A program made the translations under genes and the position numbers. From Paraplanobispora siamensis (lineage in GTDB: Bacteria; Actinomycetota; Actinomycetes; Streptosporangiales; Streptosporangiaceae), in contig NZ_BOOJ01000068.1 in the NCBI RefSeq assembly GCF_016863175.1, positions 30,204-94,203 on the forward strand: a DNA stretch of 64,000 bases, read 5' to 3'. Below, piece after piece: positions 1-8,920 of the stretch. How positions within the stretch are numbered: the stretch's first letter is position 1; each line of letters starts with the position of its first letter. Under the pieces are notes generated by a model. It had not been told where the DNA came from and searched no databases. It saw only the letters and a list, made by a program, of their open reading frames with translations.

Positions 1-220
1 CCACCTTGAGGAAGTCCGGATAGCCGGAGACGGAGATCGCGTGCCCGTGGAACAGACGGGCCATGTCCTCGTCGAAGGTGTACAGCGGCGGGAAGGCCGC
101 GAGCACGAGCACCGCCAGCAGCATGAAGGGTACGGAGAACAGCGCGACGGCCAGCGTGGCCAGCGTGAGCCGTACCCCCAGGCGGTGATCTGGATCCTGA
201 CGTTGGAGCAACCTGACCAT
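1..220 (-). CDS. PAP2-family phosphatase, N-terminal part (runs off the window)
   Basis: Only the first 73 codons lie in the window. The start is ATG at 220; a GTG directly before it is also possible. The visible part has a charged N-terminus, one strongly hydrophobic segment at about residues 18-42, and then a stretch (LYTFDEDMARLFHGHA) that resembles the region after the first helix of actinobacterial PAP2 phosphatases, which dephosphorylate undecaprenyl or phosphatidyl phosphates at the membrane. The catalytic motifs of the family would lie beyond the window edge, so the assignment rests on general resemblance only. Confidence 0.5.
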   Translation of the reverse strand, partial: MVRLLQRQDPDHRLGVRLTLATLAVALFSVPFMLLAVLVLAAFPPLYTFDEDMARLFHGHAISVSGYPDFLKV

Positions 221-348
221 CACCAATGGCTACCCGACACCACGGTTTCATGCGCCCTCCAGGTGACAAATCACCCGGGCCGTGGCTCCGTCCGGTGCGG
301 TGGGCCGGGCGGTCCGGTGCGGCGGACGGGGCTGCCCGGTGCGGTGGG

Positions 349-732
349 TCAGGCGGCCTGACGCGGTTCGCGGCGCAGGGTCCAGCGCAGCACGTCGCCG
401 TGGCGCCGTTCCGCCTCGGCGAGCGCGGGCTCGCCGGCGTAGGCGTCCAGGACGGCCCGCAGCCGCGGCAGCCGCTCGGTCACGTCGGCCCACGCCTGGC
501 AGGGGTCGCCCGCGCCGAGCTCGATCAACGCGTCCAGGTGGGCGGCGTAGGCGGTCCACCACTGGCGGCTCAGCTCCGCCAGGAAACCGCCGAGCCCGCC
601 GAACTCCCGCTCGATCTCGGGCTGCCACCACGGCGGGACGGTGGTGTGCCCGGTCTCGGCGAGGTCGTGGAGCACGGTGCGCGCCAGCGCGCGGCGGCGG
701 CGGACGACGGCGGAACGCGAAGAGGTGTTCAT
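349..732 (-). CDS. Hypothetical protein, 127 aa
   Basis: I do not recognise this protein. It is soluble and predicted mostly helical, with an Arg-rich N-terminus (residues 9-18) and two Trp pairs (PPWWQPE near residue 34 and RQWWTAY near 60). Its low-GC codons are rare and coding bias fits its neighbours, so it looks real. The frame is open further upstream to 879, but ATG at 732 is preferred because the upstream part has poor coding character. No clear Shine-Dalgarno is visible at either start. It is divergent from the GAF gene at 944. Confidence 0.6.
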   Translation of the reverse strand: MNTSSRSAVVRRRRALARTVLHDLAETGHTTVPPWWQPEIEREFGGLGGFLAELSRQWWTAYAAHLDALIELGAGDPCQAWADVTERLPRLRAVLDAYAGEPALAEAERRHGDVLRWTLRREPRQAA

Positions 733-943
733 GCGGGCAGCTTGCCGATCTTCGTTTGCCGTTTGCTTAACGTGGTATTGACGGGCATGAGTGGCATTGT
801 CCGGGTATCTCTTTCGAGAGAATCCCCATGCACCCGGCTCCCTGCCGGAGAATCGCTTGGCGGAGTCACCGGGTCGCACTACGCTCTACTCCAGCCATTC
901 CGCCCTGTGTCCGCGGAGCTGCCTCGCCATGGAGGAAGCCCGT

Positions 944-1414
944 ATGACCCACGGTGTCGAATTCACCCATGTGGTGGACCGCACGTTGAACGCCCTAGCC
1001 GACGCCCTCGGCGCCGACGGCGCCGCGCTCATGCTCATCGACGACCACGACCGGCCGCGAGCGGTCGGCGGGTCCGACGCCGACGGCCGGCGGCTGGAGC
1101 TGGCCCAGGAGCAGGCCGGTGCGGGGCCCGCGTTCGAGAGCCTCAGCCGCGACACGGACATCGTGATCGACGACCTGCGTGCCGCCCGGCCCTCGGGTTT
1201 CCCCGGCGTGGCCGAGAAGGCGACCGGCGTGCGTGCCGTTCTGTCCGTACCGCTGCACGCGGACGACAGGGTGATCGGTTCCCTCGACTTCTATGACCGA
1301 GTCAGCCACGAATGGCAGCCCGCGAAGGTGCGTGCCGGGAGGCGGCTCGCCGAGCTCATGGTGATGGTCCTCAAGGCGCTCGCCCATAAGTCAACCTTCT
1401 CAGGGCAGTCGTAG
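944..1414 (+). CDS. GAF-domain sensor protein, 156 aa
   Basis: This is a stand-alone GAF domain covering nearly the whole chain, from FTHVVDRTLNALADALGADG to the C-terminal helix. Typical GAF elements are the small-ligand pocket strand (AALMLIDDHD), the GPAFESLSRDTDIVIDDL stretch and the VPLHADDRVIGSLDFYD strand. No output domain is attached, so it presumably senses or binds a small molecule and works with another protein. The start is ATG 944, with GGAGGAAG at 931-938 five bases upstream. The downstream genes (GAF-ANTAR, STAS) lie on the same strand, 44 bases away, which suggests one signalling unit. Confidence 0.75.
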   Translation: MTHGVEFTHVVDRTLNALADALGADGAALMLIDDHDRPRAVGGSDADGRRLELAQEQAGAGPAFESLSRDTDIVIDDLRAARPSGFPGVAEKATGVRAVLSVPLHADDRVIGSLDFYDRVSHEWQPAKVRAGRRLAELMVMVLKALAHKSTFSGQS

Positions 1415-1458
1415 ATCTGAGTCAGTAATAGGGCCGACGCTGTGAAAGGCACCCACGT

Positions 1459-2166
1459 ATGACGCACATTGACCAGGAGGCACTGGTCGCGAGCCTCAGA
1501 GGGCTCCAGATGACCGTCCCGGCGACGGGCATCGTCCATCAGCTTGAGCGGGCCGTTGAAGTGGTGGACACCTTGTTCGGGTACTCCGGCGCGGGATTGA
1601 TGTTCGCGGGGGACAGCAAGGAGTTGCGTTATCTGGTGGCCACCGACGATGCGGGACGCAGTCTTGAAGGCGCCCAGCTCCACGTCGGCCGAGGTCCGTG
1701 CATATCCACTTTTGAAAGCGACGCCGCCGTGATGACGACTGACGTGCGCGACGATCCCCGCTGGCCGGAGTTGGCCGAACGGCTCCACCCCGACGTGCGG
1801 GCGGTGGCCGGCGTGCCCGTACGGCTCGGCGGCGAGCCGGTGGGCACGCTCAACGTCTACCAGTCGACTCCGTACGAGTGGGACGAGTCGGACATCCAGG
1901 CGCTCTACGCCTATGCCAACGTCATCGAGCAGATCCTCACCGCCGCGATAGCGGCCGAGGAGAAGAGCGCCCTGGCCGATCAGCTCCAGTACGCTCTTGA
2001 CTATCGAGTGGTCATCGAGCGGGCGATCGGCTATCTGATGGGCAAGCACGATCTGACCGCGGCCCAGGCGTTCACCGGTCTGCGCAAGCAGGCCAGGGAC
2101 AGTCGCAGGAGGGTCGCCGACCTGGCGGCGGAGGTACTCGGTGAGGGAGCGGGCGAGTTGAGGTGA
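1459..2166 (+). CDS. GAF-ANTAR domain transcription antiterminator
   Basis: The N-terminal half (about residues 25-165) is a GAF domain (VGRGPCISTF, VPVRLGGEPVGTLNVY). The last 60 residues are an ANTAR RNA-binding domain: a three-helix module with YRVVIERAIGYLMGKHDL followed by AQAFTGLRKQARDSRRRVADLA. ANTAR proteins bind tandem RNA hairpins and prevent termination; the GAF domain is expected to gate this. The STAS gene overlaps its last 4 bases (GTGA), so the two are translationally coupled. No two-hairpin ANTAR target was recognised nearby. Confidence 0.88.
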   Translation: MTHIDQEALVASLRGLQMTVPATGIVHQLERAVEVVDTLFGYSGAGLMFAGDSKELRYLVATDDAGRSLEGAQLHVGRGPCISTFESDAAVMTTDVRDDPRWPELAERLHPDVRAVAGVPVRLGGEPVGTLNVYQSTPYEWDESDIQALYAYANVIEQILTAAIAAEEKSALADQLQYALDYRVVIERAIGYLMGKHDLTAAQAFTGLRKQARDSRRRVADLAAEVLGEGAGELR

Positions 2167-2498
2167 TCGTCATCACCTCGCGGGAGACCGGCCGTGGCAC
2201 CACGGAGATCACAGTCCGGGGGGACCTCGACTCCGTAGCCGCGGTCGAACTGCGGCGCGCTCTGCTCGGAGTCGGTTCGGCCGCGGTCGAGCTCGACCTG
2301 TCCCAGGTGGAGTTCCTCGACTGCGCGGGCGCCAGGACGCTGCTGTGGGCCGACGAGCACCTGCGCGCGAGGGAGGGCACGCTCACCGTCGTGCGTCCCT
2401 CACGGTTGGTGATGCGGCTGCTGCGGCTGATCGAGTTCGACCAGTACCTGTCGATCGAATGGGCGGTCGGCGCGGGATCCCCGGCTCCGGGGGACTAA
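2163..2498 (+). CDS. STAS-domain anti-sigma factor antagonist
   Basis: This 111-residue protein is a single STAS domain (residues 5-100). The phosphorylatable region reads LSQVEFLDCAGARTLLW, where the serine-containing motif of SpoIIAA/RsbV (D-S-x-G) is DCAG. The usual phospho-Ser is replaced by Cys, so it may not be switched by an RsbW-type kinase, or uses another residue. The GTG start overlaps the stop of the GAF-ANTAR gene by 4 bases. It is likely part of the same sensory cascade; its partner could be the RsbW-like protein encoded at 30.5 kb, but nothing in the sequence links them. Confidence 0.85.
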   Translation: MIVITSRETGRGTTEITVRGDLDSVAAVELRRALLGVGSAAVELDLSQVEFLDCAGARTLLWADEHLRAREGTLTVVRPSRLVMRLLRLIEFDQYLSIEWAVGAGSPAPGD

Positions 2499-2509
2499 CC
2501 TGACCGGTG

Positions 2510-3577
2510 ATGTATCGATTCGTTTTCACCCAGGTTCTCAGCCGCTTCGATCCCGAGGACGTGCACCACCTGACGGTCCGCGGGCTCCGTCTGCTGTCGG
2601 TGACGCCGGTGGTGAAGAAGCTGGTCCACCGCCGCCTCGCCCCGCGCGACCCGGCGTTGCGCGTGCAGGCGTTCGGCGTGCACTTCCCCGGCCCGTTCGG
2701 GCTGGCGGCGGGCTTCGACAAGGACGCCGGGTGCGTGGAGGCCATGTCCGCGCTCGGCTTCAGCCACGTCGAGGTGGGCACGATCACCGCCCACGCCCAG
2801 CCGGGCAACGCCAGGCCCCGGCTGTTCCGGCTGGCCGGCGACCGGGCGATCATCAACCGGATGGGCTTCAACAACGCCGGCGCCGGCGCCGCGGCCAGGG
2901 CCCTGAGCCGGGTCAGGGGCGTCCCGGCGATCGTCGGGGTGAACATCGGCAAGACCAAGGTCGTGCCCGAGTCCGAGGCCGTCCAGGACTACGTGGCCAG
3001 CGCCGGGGAGCTGGCGCCGCTGGCCGACTACCTGGTCGTCAACGTCAGCTCGCCCAACACCCCGGGCCTGCGGAACCTCCAGGCGGTGGAGCTGCTGCGC
3101 CCGCTGCTCAAGGCGGTCAAGGAGGTGGCCGACGGCACCCCCAAGCGCACCCCGCTGCTCGTCAAGATCGCTCCGGACCTGGCCGACGAGGACGTGGACG
3201 CGGTCGCCGACCTGGCCCTCGAACTCGGTCTCGACGGCATCATCGCGACCAACACCACGATCAGCCGCGAAGGCGTGGCCAGCACCGAGACCGGCGGCCT
3301 GTCCGGGCGCCCGGTGAAGGCGCGCTCGCTGGAGGTGCTGCGCAGGCTGCGCTCGAGGGTCGGCGACCGGCTCGTGCTCGTCTCCGTCGGCGGGGTCGAG
3401 GACGTCGACGACGTCTGGGAGCGCCTGCTGGCCGGGGCCACCCTGGTCCAGGGCTACACCGGCCTGATCTATCACGGCCCCCTGTGGGCCAACCGGATCC
3501 ACCGGCAGCTCGCCCGCCGCATGCGCCGCCACGGCGTGACAGATCTGCGCGAGATCATCGGCCGCACCGCGAGCTGA
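2510..3577 (+). CDS. pyrD: Dihydroorotate dehydrogenase (quinone), class 2
   Basis: The enzyme oxidises dihydroorotate to orotate with FMN, passing electrons to membrane quinone; this is step four of pyrimidine synthesis. About 355 residues is the class 2 length. The amphipathic N-terminal helix ([23 protein letters not shown]) binds the membrane. Family motifs are [24 protein letters not shown], the catalytic Ser region [11 protein letters not shown], and the C-terminal FMN phosphate site VSVGGVED...[14 protein letters not shown] 2510 follows a possible GTG at 2507. It is 11 bases after the STAS gene but biochemically unrelated to it. Confidence 0.95.
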   Translation: MYRFVFTQVLSRFDPEDVHHLTVRGLRLLSVTPVVKKLVHRRLAPRDPALRVQAFGVHFPGPFGLAAGFDKDAGCVEAMSALGFSHVEVGTITAHAQPGNARPRLFRLAGDRAIINRMGFNNAGAGAAARALSRVRGVPAIVGVNIGKTKVVPESEAVQDYVASAGELAPLADYLVVNVSSPNTPGLRNLQAVELLRPLLKAVKEVADGTPKRTPLLVKIAPDLADEDVDAVADLALELGLDGIIATNTTISREGVASTETGGLSGRPVKARSLEVLRRLRSRVGDRLVLVSVGGVEDVDDVWERLLAGATLVQGYTGLIYHGPLWANRIHRQLARRMRRHGVTDLREIIGRTAS

Positions 3578-3618
3578 GTTATACCCTGGGTGGGTAAGGT
3601 GCGGACACTGGAGGTGCC

Positions 3619-3822
3619 ATGAGTGTGACCACGTATACCGTGACCGGCATGACCTGCGGCCACTGCGTGAGCTCGGTCAAGGAGGAGGTCGGCGAGGTCC
3701 CCGGCGTCACCGGGGTCGAGGTCGACCTGGAGACGGGCCGCGTCGAGGTGAGCGGCGACTCCCCCGACGACGCGGCCATCCGCGCCGCGATCGCCGAGGC
3801 CGGCTACGAAGTCGCCGGCTGA
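3619..3822 (+). CDS. Heavy-metal-associated (HMA) domain protein, copper-chaperone type
   Basis: This 67-residue protein is a single HMA ferredoxin-like fold. The metal-binding motif is GMTCGHC (residues 10-16), and conserved hydrophobic positions follow (VSSVKEEVGEVPGV, VEVDLETGRVEV, IRAAIAEAGYEV). Such proteins carry Cu(I) to P-type ATPases or to a CsoR-type regulator. No copper ATPase or regulator is in this window, so it stands alone here. ATG 3619 has GGAGGTG at 3609-3615 upstream. Confidence 0.88.
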   Translation: MSVTTYTVTGMTCGHCVSSVKEEVGEVPGVTGVEVDLETGRVEVSGDSPDDAAIRAAIAEAGYEVAG

Positions 3823-3882
3823 CCCGGGACTCACGGTCGCCGGCCGCGTCTGAGGGCGGGTGAGCCGCCGGACGTACGGCTG

Positions 3883-3915
3883 CGCCCCGGTCACCGCCAC
3901 CCGCCGACCGGGGCG
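3883..3915. terminator. Hairpin between convergent genes, probable bidirectional terminator
   Basis: A perfect 10-bp stem, CGCCCCGGTC with GACCGGGGCG, encloses a 13-base loop. It lies between the HMA gene (+) and the NUDIX gene (-), which converge here. There is no T-tract, as is common for actinobacterial terminators. Confidence 0.5.
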
Positions 3916-4016
3916 GGCTCCGTCGCCCCACGCTCCTCGGGCGCTTCCGCCCGCGCGCCGCTACGCCGTACGGTGAGTCAGGTCTGCGGCGGGCCACGCC
4001 ACGGCGGCGCGGACCG

Positions 4017-4535
4017 TCACTCCGGGGGAAGTGACGCGGACCCCGGACGGCCGGCGCGGAACAGGGCGAAGGTCTCGGAGAACTGCGAGTGCAGCGGGGC
4101 GGGCAGGGCGTCCGGGGTGAACCAGCCGAGCTCGTCGAACTTGTGCGGCTCGCCGATCGCGACCTCGCCGGGGTCGACCCTGACCGCGAAGACCGCGGCG
4201 ACCCAGTGCGAGGTGACCGGGTCGCCGCGCAGGACGTTGCGCACGCCGATCGTCTCGATCTCCAGAGCCTCGGCGGAGTATTCCTCCCGCACCTCGCGGG
4301 CGACGGCCGTCTCGAAGGACTCGCCGTACTCCAGCGCCCCGGCGCCGCAGTCCCAGACCCCCGGCTCGTCCCTGGCCCCGGCGCCGCGCCGGGCCAGCAG
4401 GATCCTGCCCCGCCCGTCGTGACAGACGAACACGCACGAGACCGAAGGCGTCCTCGGTCGTGAACCGGTGCCCCCGTCCGGGGACGGGGCGGCGGCCGGA
4501 GGCCGGACGGCGTCGGAGGAGCGAGCGCTGTTCAT
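4017..4535 (-). CDS. NUDIX hydrolase, 172 aa
   Basis: This protein is predicted to hydrolyse a nucleoside diphosphate linked to another moiety; the substrate is not evident. The NUDIX box is GALEYGE(x7)REVREEYSA, with all metal-binding Glu residues present and Ser where the family usually has Gly near the end. A disordered Pro/Ser-rich segment of about 30 residues precedes the domain (PAAAPSPDGGTGSRPRTPS), so a shorter start is possible. It has no NrtR-type winged helix, unlike the NUDIX protein at 39.5 kb. Confidence 0.85.
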   Translation of the reverse strand: MNSARSSDAVRPPAAAPSPDGGTGSRPRTPSVSCVFVCHDGRGRILLARRGAGARDEPGVWDCGAGALEYGESFETAVAREVREEYSAEALEIETIGVRNVLRGDPVTSHWVAAVFAVRVDPGEVAIGEPHKFDELGWFTPDALPAPLHSQFSETFALFRAGRPGSASLPPE

Positions 4536-4644
4536 GCCTCGGGAGCGTACTCAGCCCCTCACCGGCTCGACCAGCCGTTTTCCGGCGTGGCCTCCGTACG
4601 GGCCGGTGAGGAGGTGGGAGACCGGGACCTCAGATGCCGGGACG

Positions 4645-6321
4645 TCAGATGCTGGGACGGGTGGAGTCGGCGGCGTGCGTCAGCTCCTCCACGTGCTTCA
4701 TGCTCTCGACGACCTTGATGACCCCCGCGCGGTGGCGGCGCCATCCGGTCCCGCCGCGCTGCCAGGGGTGCGGCCCGGACGGCGGGCGGTACTCGACGCC
4801 GAGCGCGTCCAGCCGCCGCAGGTGCCGTTCCAGCCGGGCGCCGAACGAGGCGTCGGCCGATCCCGCCCAGGCGACCTCCGCCAGCGCGCAGCCCCGGGGC
4901 CAGGCCCGGTAGTCGACGGCCCGGCCGTCGGGCAGACGCTCGCTCCACAGCTGGAACTGGGCCCCCAGGACGTGCCGCGCCTCCTGCGCGCCCCAGGTCC
5001 CGGGCACCGGCTCGAACTCCGCCACGTCGGTCACCGTGATCGCGTCGCCGATGGCGACGGGCTCGTCGGGCGAGGACGCCTCCGCGTAGTCGAAGTAGAG
5101 GGGGAAGATCGGCGTCTGCACCACGTCGTGCCCCGCCCGGGCGGCGCGTTCGGCGACGCCGAGCCCGCGCCACGGCATCACGATCGTGTCGGGGCGCAGC
5201 ATGCCGCTGACGAACGCCTCGTCCCACACGACCGCCCGGCTGCCCCGCTCGGCCAGCACGTCGGCGAGCCGCCGAAGGAACCAGGCGTGCATCTCGGGCA
5301 GGCTCGACAGCCCCAGCTCCTCCAGGTAGGCGACGATCTCCGGCGAGGCTGCCCAGTCGTCGAGCACGCACTCGTCCCCGCCGATGTGGACATACGGCGT
5401 CTCGCCGAGGGCCTCCAGCAGTTCGCCGATCACCTCGGCCAGGAAGTCGACCGTCGGCGGGAGAGGGGAGAGGATCGCCGGGGAGATGCCCCAGCGCTCC
5501 AGGACGGTGAACGGCTCCGGCCGCCGTCCCCCGGTCGCCCGCGCGTCCAGCTCCGGGTAGGCGGCGAGGATGGCCGAGGCGTGCCCGGGCACGTCGATCT
5601 CCGGCACGATCGTCACGGCGCGGGCCCGGGCGTAGGAGGCGATCTCGGTGAGGTCGTCGAGCGTGTAGTAGCCGCCGTGGGGGACGCCGTCGTAGGCCGG
5701 CTCCTCGTGGTAGTAAGTCGTGATCGTCTGCGGCCGGTGCGAGGCCACCTCGTGCAGCCGGGGACGGGTCCGGCTCTCGAAGCGCCACCCCTGGTCGTCC
5801 ACCAGGTGCAGGTGGAGCCGGTTCAGCTTGTGCACGGCCATGAGGTCGATCATCCGCAGCACCTCGCGCTTGGGCAGGAAGTGCCGGGCGACGTCCAGGT
5901 GCACGCCCCGCCAGGCGAACCGCGGCGCGTCCTCCACCCGGACGAACGGCACGCTCCCGCCGGCCGGGACGTTGCGGAACGCCGCGTCGGGCAGGAGCTG
6001 GCGCAGCGTCTGCCCGGCGTAGAACGCGCCGGCCGGGCCGGCGGCCTCGATCCGCACGCCCCCGGCGGAGACCTCCAGCCGGTATGCCTCCGCGCCCAGC
6101 GACGCGTCGTGCCCGACCGCGACCGTCCCTGACACGGCCCCTGACTCGGGCCCCGGACCGGGCCCCGAACCGGATCCGGCGGGCCGCAGGTCCAGCACGG
6201 CCAGCGCCAGCCGTACCGCGTCCACCAGCTCGGCGGGACCGGAGATCGGGGTGCCGGGGGAGAGGTCGAGGGATCCGGAACCGGGCTCGGCGGACAGGGG
6301 ACGGGGGAGCAGGTCGGTCAT
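4645..6321 (-). CDS. Beta-N-acetylhexosaminidase, GH20
   Basis: The enzyme removes terminal N-acetylhexosamine from chitin oligomers, peptidoglycan fragments or glycans. Residues 1-125 form the GH20b-type N-terminal domain and the rest the TIM barrel. The catalytic Asp-Glu pair is in HIGGDEC (Asp316, Glu317). Other family features are FAWRGVHLDVARHF, NRLHLHLVDDQGWR and VPEIDVPGHA. No signal peptide is visible, so it may act in the cytoplasm on imported sugars. ATG 6321 was chosen over upstream in-frame ATGs because the domain starts just after it. A LacI regulator lies 1.5 kb away and could control it. Confidence 0.92.
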   Translation of the reverse strand: MTDLLPRPLSAEPGSGSLDLSPGTPISGPAELVDAVRLALAVLDLRPAGSGSGPGPGPESGAVSGTVAVGHDASLGAEAYRLEVSAGGVRIEAAGPAGAFYAGQTLRQLLPDAAFRNVPAGGSVPFVRVEDAPRFAWRGVHLDVARHFLPKREVLRMIDLMAVHKLNRLHLHLVDDQGWRFESRTRPRLHEVASHRPQTITTYYHEEPAYDGVPHGGYYTLDDLTEIASYARARAVTIVPEIDVPGHASAILAAYPELDARATGGRRPEPFTVLERWGISPAILSPLPPTVDFLAEVIGELLEALGETPYVHIGGDECVLDDWAASPEIVAYLEELGLSSLPEMHAWFLRRLADVLAERGSRAVVWDEAFVSGMLRPDTIVMPWRGLGVAERAARAGHDVVQTPIFPLYFDYAEASSPDEPVAIGDAITVTDVAEFEPVPGTWGAQEARHVLGAQFQLWSERLPDGRAVDYRAWPRGCALAEVAWAGSADASFGARLERHLRRLDALGVEYRPPSGPHPWQRGGTGWRRHRAGVIKVVESMKHVEELTHAADSTRPSI

Positions 6322-6442
6322 GGCCCGATCATGCCAAAACGGCCCGGGAACGCCACGCGCGGAGCCCACATGTTGTGCATAGCGGCATGGGTCCGGCCGG
6401 ATGTCCACAGGCTGTGGACATCCGGCCGGAGATCCCGCGGGT

Positions 6443-7390
6443 CTATCGCAGGTAGTCCTGCAGGCCGTCGACCAGCGCGAGCGCGACCTTCTGCCGGAAC
6501 TCGGCGGACCGGAAGAGCCGCGCCTCGGCGGGGTTCTTCATGTTGCCGGTCTCGATGAAGACCTTCGGGACCGTGGAGAGGTTGAGCCCGCCCAGGTCGT
6601 TGCGGTAGTCGAGGGCCTGGCGGCCGATGTAGGTGGAGTACGGCAGGCCGGTGCCCTCGCGGAAGGCCTTGCGGACGGCCAGGCCGAGCTTCTCGGACTC
6701 GGCGACCATCCGGGCCGTCTGGCTCCTGATCTTCTTCGGCATGATCACGTGGAAGCCGCGGTTGCCCGCGGCCGAGCCGTCGGCGTGCACCGAGATCGCC
6801 GCGTCCGCCCGGGCCCGGTTGCCGATCGCCGCCCGCTCGGTGATGCACGGGCCGAACGGAGTCTGCGGGGTGCGGGTCAGCACGACCTTCGCACCCCTGG
6901 CCCGCAGGAGCGCGGTCATCCGCTTGGACACGTCCCAGGTGAACGCGGCCTCGGAGTAGCCGTTCGGGGTGGTCGTGCCCGTGGTGTCGCAGGCCTTCTT
7001 CTGGGTCTGGACGTCGACCAGCCGGTTGATCTCGGCGGTGTGCCGGAAGTTGTTCTCGTTGTGCCCCGGGTCGACGACCACCACCTTGCCGGCCAGCGGC
7101 TTCGGCGAGGCGGCCCCACCGGTCGCGGGAGCCGCGGATTCGGAGGAGGCTCCGGGATCCGCGGACTCGGCCGTGCCGGTGGGGTCCGGGGCGGGAGTGT
7201 CGTCCGGGGAGCCCGGCGAGGCCGTCTCCTCCGGAGATCCTCCGGAGGGCGTGGTCTGCGCCGGGCTCGCGGCGGGGCCGGTGGCCTGTGCGGAGCCCGT
7301 GCCGGTGTCGTCCTGGGCGCCGCCGCAGGCGGTGACACCCAGGGCGCAGAGGGCAAGGGCCGCCGTGAGCGCTCTGCCAGTCACGTTCAT
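6443..7390 (-). CDS. N-acetylmuramoyl-L-alanine amidase (Amidase_3) lipoprotein
   Basis: The predicted zinc amidase cleaves the bond between muramic acid and the stem peptide. The signal ends in a lipobox (LGVTAC, Cys22), so the protein should be lipid-anchored outside the membrane. Residues 25-110 are a Pro/Ser/Thr/Gly/Glu linker. The amidase domain follows: zinc ligand in VVDPGHNENN, second histidine in AISVHADGS, and catalytic Glu in VFIETGNM. An insertion of about 35 residues between the first two ligands carries two Cys (KKACDTTG and GPCITE), possibly a disulfide. ATG 7390 is preceded by GGGGG. Confidence 0.92.
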   Translation of the reverse strand: MNVTGRALTAALALCALGVTACGGAQDDTGTGSAQATGPAASPAQTTPSGGSPEETASPGSPDDTPAPDPTGTAESADPGASSESAAPATGGAASPKPLAGKVVVVDPGHNENNFRHTAEINRLVDVQTQKKACDTTGTTTPNGYSEAAFTWDVSKRMTALLRARGAKVVLTRTPQTPFGPCITERAAIGNRARADAAISVHADGSAAGNRGFHVIMPKKIRSQTARMVAESEKLGLAVRKAFREGTGLPYSTYIGRQALDYRNDLGGLNLSTVPKVFIETGNMKNPAEARLFRSAEFRQKVALALVDGLQDYLR

Positions 7391-7453
7391 CCCCCCGTAG
7401 GAACCGTCAGCCCACCAATGTACGTGGCCCGACGCCGTGACCGCGGCCGGATG

Positions 7454-7723
7454 TCACCAGACGTGTTCCTCGATCTCCTGTCTCTGCGGGAACGCCTCCT
7501 GTCTCTGCAGGAACGCGGCCAGCTCCCGCGCGTCCTCGGCGTCCACGCCGAGGACCACGCGCGGGCGTCCCCAGGGATGGTCGATCGAATGGGCCACGTA
7601 GCTGGCCACGGAGTCGGCTCCGGCATCCCCGTGCCGGCCCCGGGCGGCGCGCCACTGCGCCCACGCCCGCTCCAGCTCGGAGGCGGCGCGCTGAGCGCAT
7701 GACACCAGTTCTGGATCACGCAT
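7454..7723 (-). CDS. Small conserved-looking hypothetical protein, 89 aa
   Basis: I do not recognise this protein. It is an acidic, soluble small protein: an N-terminal helix (MRDPELVSCAQRAASELERAWAQ) is followed by a predicted alpha/beta stretch (VASYVAHSIDHPWGRPRVVLGVDAEDARELAAFLQRQE). The start ATG 7723 has an AGGGGG Shine-Dalgarno nearby; the longer frame to 7771 lacks one. The C-terminus contains a short duplication (FLQRQEAFPQRQE), seen in the DNA as repeated CTGTCTCTGC(A/G)GGAACGC. Confidence 0.6.
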   Translation of the reverse strand: MRDPELVSCAQRAASELERAWAQWRAARGRHGDAGADSVASYVAHSIDHPWGRPRVVLGVDAEDARELAAFLQRQEAFPQRQEIEEHVW

Positions 7724-7834
7724 GATTACCCCCTTATCAGGACCTGAGTGAACACCAGACCTGCGTGTCACCCACGGGGGTTTGCCCAGCCTTGGTGCCC
7801 GCCTGGAAGCGCTGTAACGCTCCAGGCGGGCCGT

Positions 7835-8920
7835 TTACGATCCGATGGGGCCGGTGCTGCGCCGTACGATCAGCTGCGGGGTGACCTGGCGCATCCGCGA
7901 GGCCTTGCCCGGCTCGGTGATCCGGTCGCTGAGCAGCGCCGCGGCCGAGCGGCCCATCGCCCTGCGCGGCTGGTCCACCGTGGTCAGCGAGATCGGCGGG
8001 GCGCCCGACAGCTGGGAGTTGTCGTAGCCCACCACCGACAGGTCCCCGGGCACCCGCAGGCCGAGTTCGGCCGCGGCGGTCAGCACGCCCGTGGCCACGC
8101 GGTCGTTGACGGCGAAGATCGCTGTGGGGCGGGGGTCGCGGGACAGCAGGCTCCGCGCGGCCCGCGCGCCGCCCTCCTCGGTGGCCTCGGCCTGCTCGAC
8201 CGTGATGTAGGGCGCCAGCGCGTGCCTGCGCATCGCCACCAGGTAGCCCTCGCAGCGGAACCGGCCGGAGGAGGAGCAGGAGCCCTCGATGTGGGCGATC
8301 CTGCGGTGGCCGAGCTCCACGAGGTGGTCGACGGCCAGGCGGGAGCCGAGCTCGTCGTCGTCCACGACGATGTCCACGCCGCCCAGGTCGATGTCGCGCT
8401 CGCCGACCACGACGGTCGGGGTGTAGGCGGTGGCCTCGATGAGCGTCTCGCTGGTGGGCGGGATGCCGAGCAGGACGAGCCCGTCCACCCGCAGCTCCAG
8501 GAACGCCTCGACGGCCTCGTCCTCGAACGCGGGATCCCACTGGCTGTTGCCGATGAGCAGCCGGAGCCCCTCGCCGTGCAGGCTCTCCTGCAGGCCGTCG
8601 AGGAACTCGGCGTAGAAGGGGTTGTGCAGGTTGGCGACGAGCGCGCCGACCAGGTGGGTGCGGCCCTCGACGAGGCTGCGCGCGACCGCGTTGGGCCGGT
8701 AGCCGAGGTCCCTGGCCGCTTGCAGCACGGCCTGCCTGCGGTGCTCGCTGACGTGCGGTGATCCGCGCAGTACCAGCGATACCAGCGATTTGGAGACGCC
8801 GGCTCGTTCGGCGACGTTGCGGATGGTGGGCCGCGGGCGCGGTCCGGAACCGTCTGGCGGGACGGTGACGGCGAGCGCGCGGGCTCTGGTGACGGCGGTG
8901 TTGACCGGCGGTCCTGACAT
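7835..8920 (-). CDS. LacI-family transcriptional regulator
   Basis: A LacI-type helix-turn-helix occupies residues 33-53 (NVAERAGVSKSLVSLVLRG), followed by the hinge helix (RRQAVLQAARDLGYRPNAVARSL) and a periplasmic-binding-protein-like sugar domain. LacI repressors respond to sugars or derivatives. The nearest carbohydrate gene is the GH20 enzyme, which makes amino sugars or chitin fragments possible ligands; this is inference only. A 30-residue extension precedes the HTH. ATG 8920 has GGAGAGG just upstream. It is divergent from the TetR gene. Confidence 0.93.
   Translation of the reverse strand: MSGPPVNTAVTRARALAVTVPPDGSGPRPRPTIRNVAERAGVSKSLVSLVLRGSPHVSEHRRQAVLQAARDLGYRPNAVARSLVEGRTHLVGALVANLHNPFYAEFLDGLQESLHGEGLRLLIGNSQWDPAFEDEAVEAFLELRVDGLVLLGIPPTSETLIEATAYTPTVVVGERDIDLGGVDIVVDDDELGSRLAVDHLVELGHRRIAHIEGSCSSSGRFRCEGYLVAMRRHALAPYITVEQAEATEEGGARAARSLLSRDPRPTAIFAVNDRVATGVLTAAAELGLRVPGDLSVVGYDNSQLSGAPPISLTTVDQPRRAMGRSAAALLSDRITEPGKASRMRQVTPQLIVRRSTGPIGS

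Noticed and set aside
4468..6132. A long plus-strand open frame of over 500 codons
   Set aside because: It is opposite the GH20 gene, which has clear catalytic motifs. Its composition (very rich in Arg, Gly, His, Pro, Val) is what high-GC antisense frames give.
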